Below, piece by piece: positions 57,413 to 64,000 of a DNA stretch of 64,000 bases (the first letter of the stretch is position 1; each line of letters starts with the position of its first letter). The notes beneath the pieces are model-generated. The model was not told where the DNA came from, ran no database searches, and was given only the letters and a program-made list of their open reading frames with translations. The stretch comes from Corynebacterium efficiens YS-314 (GTDB lineage: Bacteria; Actinomycetota; Actinomycetes; Mycobacteriales; Mycobacteriaceae): assembly GCF_000011305.1 (NCBI RefSeq), contig NC_004369.1, positions 1,984,001-2,048,000 of the forward strand. The letters run 5' to 3'. Made by a program: the position numbers and the translations under genes.

Positions 57413-57448
57413 CCCCGTCGCCACCGGAGAGATCCGGTGGCGACGGGG
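57413..57448 (-). terminator. rplS rho-independent terminator
   Basis: CCCCGTCGCCACCGG and CCGGTGGCGACGGGG form a perfect 15-bp stem with a 6-nt loop, followed by TTTTTTC on the minus strand. Confidence 0.92.
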
Positions 57449-57484
57449 GTTGCAACCCGGGATGGTGTCAGGACACCGTCAGGT

Positions 57485-57826
<342 letters not shown>

Positions 57827-58031
57827 GTAGACAGTCCTTTGACAGTTAGGGAAAGAGGACCCTGGCGGCACTTCCCCTGTGGTGGGGCGCTCGGCCGGTT
57901 CGTATCCGTTTCAATTTTGCGCCACTGCGGACCACCGCAACCCCTTCTGTGCAGAAGGTGCCACGAGACACACAGTCAACCCATGCATTCTTTCATGTCT
58001 GCGCGGCTGATGCCAAATCCCGCCCCCGCCC

Positions 58032-58060
58032 TTCACGGCGTGGTCCGCATCATCTACACT
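58032..58060 (+). promoter_or_regulatory. Promoter of the thi operon
   Basis: TTCACG (58032-58037) and TACACT (58055-58060) with a 17-bp spacer; the start would be near 58067, just before the TPP aptamer. Confidence 0.55.
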
Positions 58061-58068
58061 CAGGCCCC

Positions 58069-58172
58069 AACCCCCACGGGCGCCCGGGGCACCGGGCTGA
58101 GATTGCGCTGCCTTGCCGCGCAAGGACCGTATGAACCTGTCTGGTTAGCACCAGCGAAGGAAGAGAGGCCTA
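58069..58172 (+). promoter_or_regulatory. TPP riboswitch (THI element)
   Basis: Senses thiamine pyrophosphate and switches off the thi genes. The consensus pieces are present in order: GGGC.CC then ACCGGGCTGAGATT (the CUGAGA pyrimidine-binding loop), GACC.TATGAACCTG, GTTAGCACCAGCG and AAGGAAGAG. The thiE start ATG (58180) follows within 10 nt, so control is probably at translation start or by early termination. Confidence 0.9.
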
Positions 58173-58179
58173 CAAGGAC

Positions 58180-58830
58180 ATGCGTCCCACCCCTGATCTG
58201 CGTTGTTATTTCATCACCGGCCACGGCAGCCACGAACACATAGTCGATGTCGCCCGGCGCGCGGTGGCAGGTGGGGCCCGCACGGTGCAGGTGCGCAGCA
58301 AACCCATCACCGCCCGTGAGCTCTACGCACTCACCGAGGCCGTCGCGCTCGCCGTGGGCGAGACCGCCCATGTGCTTGTCGACGACCGCGTCGACATCGC
58401 CCTCGCTCTGCGCCACCGCGGCCTGCCCGTCCACGGGGTCCATGTCGGGCAGGATGATCTTCCTGTCCGTGATGTCCGTGCCCTGCTGGGCGAGGAGGCC
58501 ATCATCGGTCTGACCACCGGCACCAGGGAGCTGGTGGAGGCCGCCAATGAGCACGCGGAGGTGCTCGACTACATCGGTGCCGGGCCGTTCCGCCCGACCC
58601 CCACCAAGGATTCCGGTCGCCCACCACTCGGTGTGGAGGGTTACCGGGAGCTGGTGGAGCTCTCCAGGCTTCCGGTGGTGGCCATCGGGGATGTCACCGC
58701 CGATGACGCCCCGGCCCTCGCCGACACCGGTGTCGCCGGTCTGGCGGTGGTGCGTGGCCTCATGGAATCCGCTGACCCGACCGGTTACGCCCGGCGTCTG
58801 ATCACCGGTTTCGGGGAGGGTCGCCAATGA
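58180..58830 (+). CDS. thiE: Thiamine-phosphate synthase
   Basis: Couples HMP pyrophosphate with thiazole phosphate. 216 residues, TIM-barrel. Visible blocks: VARRAVAGGARTVQVRSKPI (in place of VQxR-K), VLVDDRVDIALALRHRGLPVHGVHVGQDDLPVRDVRALLG, IGLTTGTRELVEAANE, DYIGAGPFRPTPTKDSGRPPLG, VVAIGDVTADDAPALADTGVAGLAVVRGLM. First gene of the thi operon, behind the TPP riboswitch; overlaps thiO by 4 bp. Confidence 0.96.
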   Translation: MRPTPDLRCYFITGHGSHEHIVDVARRAVAGGARTVQVRSKPITARELYALTEAVALAVGETAHVLVDDRVDIALALRHRGLPVHGVHVGQDDLPVRDVRALLGEEAIIGLTTGTRELVEAANEHAEVLDYIGAGPFRPTPTKDSGRPPLGVEGYRELVELSRLPVVAIGDVTADDAPALADTGVAGLAVVRGLMESADPTGYARRLITGFGEGRQ

Positions 58831-59897
58831 GCAGCGTCACCGTCGTCGGTGGTGGTCTGGTCGGTCTTGCCACCGCGGTACGGCTGGCGGATGCAGGTCA
58901 TGTGGTGACCCTGGTGGATCCCGATCCCGCCTCCGGTGCCACCCACCACGCCGGTGGGATGTTGGCCCCGGTCGCGGAGGTGGTCTACCGGCAGGAGGCA
59001 CTGTTCCCGTTGATGCTGCGCTCGGCCGCGCTGTATCCGGGGTTGCTTCGGGTCGTCGACAAGCACACCGATCTGCCCACCGGGTACCGCACCGAGGGCA
59101 CCCTGGTGGTGGCCGCGGACCGGGCGGATGCTGCCCATCTGGCGCAGTTGTCGGACTACCAGTCCGCCAACGGCATGGAGGTCGAACGTCTGACACTGCG
59201 TGCAGCCCGGAGGTTGGAACCTGCCCTGAGCCCGCAGCTGGCCGGGGCCGTGCACATCCCGGGCGATCACCAGATCAACCCGAGGATGTTCGCCGCGGCC
59301 CTGCTCGACGCCCTGGATAATCTCGGGGTGGAGGTCCGCCGGGAACGGGCCACTGCGATCCCCGATGATGAACAGGTGGTGCTGGCCAATGGTCTGGGCG
59401 CAGGGCAGCTCCACCCGGGGTTGCAGCTGCGTCCGGTCTACGGCGACATCCTGCGCCTGGGTGTGCCGGATCATCTCGCCCCGCTGCTCACCCGGGTGGT
59501 GCGCGGGTTTGTGGAGGACCGCACCGTCTACCTCATCCCCCGCACCGACGGCACCCTCGCCATCGGGGCCACCTCACGCGAAGATGAGCGGCCTGTCCCC
59601 CGCGCCGGCGCGGTGCATGATCTGCTGCGCGATGCCACCCGCCTGGCCCCCGGCATCAAGGAGTGCGATTTCCTCGAGGCCACCACCGGCGCGCGCCCCG
59701 GTACCCCGGATGATCTGCCGTACCTCGGGCGGGTGGATGAACGCCTGATCATCTCCACCGGGTATTTCCGCCACGGGATCCTGCTGACCGCCCTGGCCGC
59801 CGAGGCGACCCTGGCCATGGTCGAACACCGCGATCCCGGGATCGATCTTCACGCCTGTGCCCCACACCGACACACCACCCAGAAGGAGCATCCATGA
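58827..59897 (+). CDS. thiO: Glycine oxidase ThiO
   Basis: FAD enzyme oxidising glycine to the imine used for the thiazole ring. 356 residues. N-terminal FAD motif VTVVGGGLVGLATAVRLADAGHVVTLVDPDPASGATHHAGGMLAPVAEV; IPGDHQINPRMFAAALLDAL; QLRPVYGDILRLGVP; C-terminal RVDERLIISTGYFRHGILLTALAA. Overlaps both neighbours by ATGA, so translation is coupled. Confidence 0.95.
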   Translation: MSSVTVVGGGLVGLATAVRLADAGHVVTLVDPDPASGATHHAGGMLAPVAEVVYRQEALFPLMLRSAALYPGLLRVVDKHTDLPTGYRTEGTLVVAADRADAAHLAQLSDYQSANGMEVERLTLRAARRLEPALSPQLAGAVHIPGDHQINPRMFAAALLDALDNLGVEVRRERATAIPDDEQVVLANGLGAGQLHPGLQLRPVYGDILRLGVPDHLAPLLTRVVRGFVEDRTVYLIPRTDGTLAIGATSREDERPVPRAGAVHDLLRDATRLAPGIKECDFLEATTGARPGTPDDLPYLGRVDERLIISTGYFRHGILLTALAAEATLAMVEHRDPGIDLHACAPHRHTTQKEHP

Positions 59898-60094
59898 ACA
59901 TCACCCTCAACAACCAGTCCGTGACCACCACCGCCACCACGTTGAGTGCCCTGGTGGAGAACACCCTCGGGCAGCTGCCGGACGCCGGGGTCGCCGTGGC
60001 CGTGGACGGTGAGGTGGTGCCCCGCTCCCAGTGGGACCGCCCGCTTGCCGACGGCCAGCACATCGACATTCTCACCGCCGTCCAGGGAGGTTAA
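59894..60094 (+). CDS. thiS: Sulfur carrier protein ThiS
   Basis: 66-residue ubiquitin-fold carrier whose C-terminal thiocarboxylate donates sulfur to the thiazole. It ends in the required Gly-Gly (DILTAVQGG). Core: MNITLNNQSVTTTATTLSALVEN and VAVAVDGEVVPRSQWDRPLADGQHIDILTAV. Overlaps thiO by ATGA and precedes thiG by 3 bp. Confidence 0.95.
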   Translation: MNITLNNQSVTTTATTLSALVENTLGQLPDAGVAVAVDGEVVPRSQWDRPLADGQHIDILTAVQGG

Positions 60095-60877
<783 letters not shown>

Positions 60878-61999
60878 ATGGCACTTCCAGAGATGTCCCT
60901 TCCCGACATGGCACTTCCCGACACCGAACTGCGCCGCACCGCCCGCCAGCTCGCCCTCTCCGGCTGGGGCATGGAACAGCAGGAACGTCTCCACCGCAGC
61001 CATGTGCTGGTCATCGGTGGTGGCGGCCTGGGATGTCCGGCCATGCAGTCGCTGGCATCCGCCGGTATCGGACACATCACCGTCATCGACGATGACACCG
61101 TGGACATCACCAACATCCACCGGCAGATCCTCTTCGGTGCCTCCGATGTGGGCCGGCCCAAGGTGGAGGTGGTCGCCGAACGCCTGCGTGAACTCCAGCC
61201 CGACATCACGGTGACCGCCCTGCGTGAGCGCCTGACCGTCGACAACGCGGTGGAGCTGGTCGGTGGGGTTGATCTGGTTCTCGACGGATCGGATTCCTTT
61301 GCCACCAAATACCTCGTGGCTGATGCCGCCGAGATCACCGGTACCCCCCTGGTGTGGGGCACGGTGCTGCGTTTCCGCGGGGATGTCTGCCTGTTTGCCG
61401 ATGGTGTGGGCCTGCGTGATCTCTTCCCCGTCCAACCCACCGGTGATTCCATCCCCGACTGTGCCACCGCCGGTGTGCTCGGGGCCACCACCGCCACCAT
61501 CGGTGCGCTCATGGCCACCGAGGCCATCAAGTTCCTCGCAGGACTACCCACCCAGCCGGGACGCATGCTCAGCTACGACGCCCTGACCACCACCACCCGC
61601 AGCTTCACCGTGGGTGCGGACCCGGCGCGTGACCGCGTCACCGGGCTCCAGCCGAGCTACAGCGATGCGGTGTGTGCGGTTGGCCCCTCCCCCGAGGAGT
61701 TGCTCGACCAGGTCCGGGCCGGTGCGGCGGTGCTGCTGGATATCCGGGAACCGCATGAGTATCTGCTCAATGATTCACTCGCCGACCTGGATCCGGTGCG
61801 TCTGCCGCTGTCGGAGATCACCGGTGTGGATACCGTGTGGCATGCCCTCGGTGAGGCCCGGCGCGACGCACGACGCGATACCCGGCGCGTGGTCGTGCAC
61901 TGCGCCTCCGGGGTGCGCAGTGCCACCTTCGTGGAGCAGTACGGCGACCTGGGTTATGACCTGGTCAACCTCCCCGGCGGCATCAATGCGCTGGGGTGA
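60878..61999 (+). CDS. thiF: ThiF/MoeB-type adenylyltransferase fused to rhodanese
   Basis: Activates the C-terminus of ThiS (possibly also MoaD) by adenylation. 373 residues, starting immediately after the thiG stop. E1-like domain: LHRSHVLVIGGGGLGCPAMQSLASAGIGHITVIDDDTVDITNIHRQILFGASDVGRPKVEV (ATP site), VLDGSDSFATKYLVAD. The zinc-binding CxxC pairs of E. coli ThiF/MoeB are not visible; only single Cys (GDVCLF, DCATAGVLGATTATIG) remain. C-terminal rhodanese domain with active loop VVVHCASGVRS. Last gene of the thi unit, convergent with the radical SAM gene. Confidence 0.9.
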   Translation: MALPEMSLPDMALPDTELRRTARQLALSGWGMEQQERLHRSHVLVIGGGGLGCPAMQSLASAGIGHITVIDDDTVDITNIHRQILFGASDVGRPKVEVVAERLRELQPDITVTALRERLTVDNAVELVGGVDLVLDGSDSFATKYLVADAAEITGTPLVWGTVLRFRGDVCLFADGVGLRDLFPVQPTGDSIPDCATAGVLGATTATIGALMATEAIKFLAGLPTQPGRMLSYDALTTTTRSFTVGADPARDRVTGLQPSYSDAVCAVGPSPEELLDQVRAGAAVLLDIREPHEYLLNDSLADLDPVRLPLSEITGVDTVWHALGEARRDARRDTRRVVVHCASGVRSATFVEQYGDLGYDLVNLPGGINALG

Positions 62000-62051
62000 G
62001 CGGCCGGGATCGGCGATGAGGCTCCGGGGGAATCCGCGGGACCACGGAAGG

Positions 62052-63254
62052 TCAGGACCCCGGGGCTGATATCCGGAGCGCCCGGTGTCCACGCTCCTCC
62101 CGCCGATCCCCCTCGTCCGGTGTCCACGCCGCAGGAACGTGGGAGCAGGTCGGGTCGGAGGCCAGGGGGTCGCCGGTGATCGCGTACGCCGTGGACCGGG
62201 AGCCACCGCACACACTGGCGAACTCGCAGACCGAACATTTTCCCCGCCATGTTGAGGGGTCACGCAGGGACCGGAAGACCGGGGAGTCGGAGTAGATCTC
62301 CGGCAGGGGTGTGTCTCTGACGTTTCCGCAGTGCAGAGGGAGGAACCCGTTGGGATACACATCACCCAGGTGGTCGATGAACACGAAACCGCTGCCCGCG
62401 TTGACCGCCATCGGTGGCCGGGGCCGACGGGGTGTGGTGGGCCTTTCACCGAGCAGCCGGGTGGTTGCGTCCGTCAGGTAGCGGTACAGTTCCCCTCCCT
62501 GATAGCTCTGCCCCTGTGTGCGTTGCAGGACAACGCGCCGGTACTGGGGCGCCTCGGTGGTTTTGATGGCCACACGGTCCGAGACGTCGTGGAGCCAGTG
62601 GAGGACGTCCTCGCGCTCGTCGGCATCCAGGGCGCCCAGACCCGCACCACGGCCGGTGGGCACGAGGAAGAACACGCTCCACAGCCGCGCGCCCATGTCG
62701 ATGACCCGGGCCAGCAGCGCCGGTGCCTGATGCACGTTTCCCGCGGTCAGCGTGGAATTGATCTGCAGCCGGTAACCGAAGTCGGTGACCACCCGGGCCA
62801 TCTCCACCGTCTGCTTAAAGGTGCCGGCGAAACCCCGGAAGTGATCATGGGTCTCCGCCACGGCCCCGTCGAGGGAGAGCGATAACGCCGATCCGCCGGC
62901 CTCCCGCAGTTCGACGAGCCTGGCGCGGGTCAGGCGTGGTGTCACCGAGGGGGACAGCGAGATATTGAGTCCGAGACCGGTTCCGTACCGGGTCAGCTCC
63001 GTGAGATCACCACGTTCGAAGGGATCACCGCCGGTGAGAACAACCAGCGGACGTGGATGATCATAGGTGGCCAGCGAGTCCAGGAGGGCGAATCCCTCCT
63101 CAGTGCTCAACTGGCCGGGTGCGGGCTCATGCTGGGCATCGGCCCGGCAGTGTCGGCAGACCAGCTGGCAGGCGCGTGTCACCTCCCAGATGGCGATGAA
63201 GGGTTTGACGTTGAGGTCATGGCGAACCTGTCGGACCATCTGGCTGCGAGTCAT
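62052..63254 (-). CDS. Radical SAM/SPASM protein, substrate unknown
   Basis: 400 residues from ATG 63252-63254. Radical SAM cluster motif CQLVCRHCRADA (CxxxCxxC) in IWEVTRACQLVCRHCRADAQHEP near residue 30, TGGDPFERGDL (GGE-like SAM motif), and a C-terminal SPASM region with Cys in PLHCGNVRDTPLPEIY and GKCSVCEFASVCGGSRSTAYAITGDP. This layout recurs in the actinobacterial TIGR04053-like group and in heme d1/peptide-maturase-like enzymes. No small precursor peptide is obvious nearby, so a peptide-modifying role is not supported here. 38 bp upstream of tex. Confidence 0.85.
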   Translation of the reverse strand: MTRSQMVRQVRHDLNVKPFIAIWEVTRACQLVCRHCRADAQHEPAPGQLSTEEGFALLDSLATYDHPRPLVVLTGGDPFERGDLTELTRYGTGLGLNISLSPSVTPRLTRARLVELREAGGSALSLSLDGAVAETHDHFRGFAGTFKQTVEMARVVTDFGYRLQINSTLTAGNVHQAPALLARVIDMGARLWSVFFLVPTGRGAGLGALDADEREDVLHWLHDVSDRVAIKTTEAPQYRRVVLQRTQGQSYQGGELYRYLTDATTRLLGERPTTPRRPRPPMAVNAGSGFVFIDHLGDVYPNGFLPLHCGNVRDTPLPEIYSDSPVFRSLRDPSTWRGKCSVCEFASVCGGSRSTAYAITGDPLASDPTCSHVPAAWTPDEGDRREERGHRALRISAPGS

Positions 63255-63292
63255 ACCCTCAAGATTAAACCCGGATAGTCCCGTAGAAAAGT

Positions 63293-64000
63293 CTAGTGTC
63301 CCAGGCCCGCCCGCCTGAGCGCATCGGACATGGCGCCACCCGCAGGTGCGGTCGGTGCTTGTCGACGCTGCCCCTGCCCACCACGGGCCGGGGTTCTGCC
63401 GTCGTTGCGGCCTCCACGTGGGTTGGTGCGCTGGTTGTTCCGCTGTGGCTTCCTGGCAGGCTGGCCCGGTTCATCATTCAGGCGCAGGGACAGGCCGATG
63501 CGTTTACGGTCCACATCCACCTCCATGACCTTGACCTTCACCACCTGGCCGGAACGGACCACCTCATGGGGATCGGAGATGAACTTCTCGCTCATTGCCG
63601 AGACATGGACCAGACCATCCTGGTGGACACCGACATCCACGAAGGCACCGAAGGCCGCCACATTGGTCACGGTGCCCTCCAGGATCATCCCCGGGCTGAG
63701 GTCGGAAATCTTCTCCACACCCTCCTTGAAGGTGGCTGTCTTGAATTCAGGGCGGGGATCACGGCCGGGTTTGTCCAGCTCGGCGATGATGTCGGTGACG
63801 GTGGGAATACCGAACTGCTGATCAGCGAAATCCTCCGGGCGCAGGGTGGAGAGCACCGCGGTGTTGCCGATGAGGTCGCCGATGCCCACGCCGGTGGCCT
63901 CGACGATGCGTTTGACCACCGGGTAGGCCTCGGGGTGTACCGCGGAGGCATCGAGCGGGTCCTTCCCGCCGTTGATACGCAGGAAACCGGCGCACTGCTG
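63293..64000 (-). CDS. tex: Tex-like transcription accessory protein, N-terminal part missing
   Basis: RNA-binding protein of the Tex/YhgF family. The frame continues to the right edge ([46 protein letters not shown]), so only the C-terminal 235 residues are seen: the HhH region with [50 protein letters not shown], then an S1 domain ([74 protein letters not shown]) and an Arg/Gly/Pro-rich tail. A one-mismatch GCTTGTCGACGCT lies in the tail coding (63357-63369). Confidence 0.95.
   Translation of the reverse strand, partial: QQCAGFLRINGGKDPLDASAVHPEAYPVVKRIVEATGVGIGDLIGNTAVLSTLRPEDFADQQFGIPTVTDIIAELDKPGRDPRPEFKTATFKEGVEKISDLSPGMILEGTVTNVAAFGAFVDVGVHQDGLVHVSAMSEKFISDPHEVVRSGQVVKVKVMEVDVDRKRIGLSLRLNDEPGQPARKPQRNNQRTNPRGGRNDGRTPARGGQGQRRQAPTAPAGGAMSDALRRAGLGH

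Larger units (their letters stand above)
57827..58179. other. rplS / thiE divergent intergenic region
   Basis: 353 bp containing the rplS upstream region, the thi promoter (58032-58060) and the TPP riboswitch. No other gene. Confidence 0.6.

Overview
The window looks like a piece of a high-GC Corynebacterium chromosome, closest in gene content and order to the C. glutamicum / C. efficiens group. The diagnostic genes are mycothione reductase, malate:quinone oxidoreductase, an actinobacterial DUF2469 protein beside rnhB, an IF-2 with a long Ala/Pro/Gly N-terminal region, and the run ispG-rseP-dxr / cdsA-frr-pyrH-tsf-rpsB / xerC-dprA-comM-yraN. The assignment rests on remembered family knowledge and synteny; no search was run. 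Most of the window is ordinary core chromosome. I see no rRNA, tRNA, CRISPR array, prophage or toxin-antitoxin module.

Layout. 1-4.2 kb: the minus-strand translation/transcription cluster rimP-nusA-ylxR-infB (infB is cut by the left edge). 4.3-10.9 kb: a secreted lipoprotein, then a four-gene peptide ABC importer (binding lipoprotein, two permeases, one protein carrying both ATPases). 11-19.9 kb: proS, yaaA, a ChlD-like/ChlI-like chelatase pair, cobA, selO and mqo. 20.3-26.7 kb: an alpha/beta hydrolase, mtr, a tandem pair of small secreted paralogues, a membrane protein, and cobQ overlapping it tail to tail. 26.7-35.6 kb: map, a class B penicillin-binding lipoprotein, ispG, rseP, dxr, a DUF2631 protein and rlmN. 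35.8-40.9 kb: a LapA-like protein, cdsA, frr, pyrH, tsf, rpsB. 41.3-46.9 kb: an M23 peptidase, xerC, dprA, comM, yraN and an excalibur-domain protein. 47.0-48.5 kb: an intact-ended IS4-family element with 21-bp inverted repeats and an 8-bp target duplication. 48.5-57.8 kb: DUF2469, rnhB, lepB, an ABC exporter, a P-loop kinase, two CNNM/CorC-type membrane proteins, a frameshifted trypsin-like lipoprotein, rplS. 58-62 kb: a TPP riboswitch followed by thiE-thiO-thiS-thiG-thiF. 62-64 kb: a radical SAM/SPASM protein and the C-terminal part of tex.

How the genes work together. MEP-pathway genes (dxr, ispG) surround rseP; phospholipid (cdsA), UMP (pyrH) and translation genes (frr, tsf, rpsB) follow. 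The chelatase pair, cobA and a cobQ whose catalytic cysteine codon has become glycine look like remains of a cobalamin locus that is fuller in mycobacteria. The thi genes form one tightly overlapping unit making the thiazole and joining it to the pyrimidine, under TPP control.

Most notable observations: (1) the 13-mer GCTTNTCGACGCC occurs 11 times exactly, far more than base composition predicts, in coding and intergenic DNA, and as an inverted pair in the selO/mqo terminator; (2) CobQ Cys-to-Gly at the amidotransferase nucleophile; (3) the IS transposase reads on in the +1 frame past a CCC-CCC-TGA; (4) the trypsin-like lipoprotein has its signal peptide and body in different frames; (5) a structured leader before the two CNNM genes places the ribosome-binding region in a hairpin; (6) repeated leaderless start architecture; (7) tandem secreted paralogues of unknown function.
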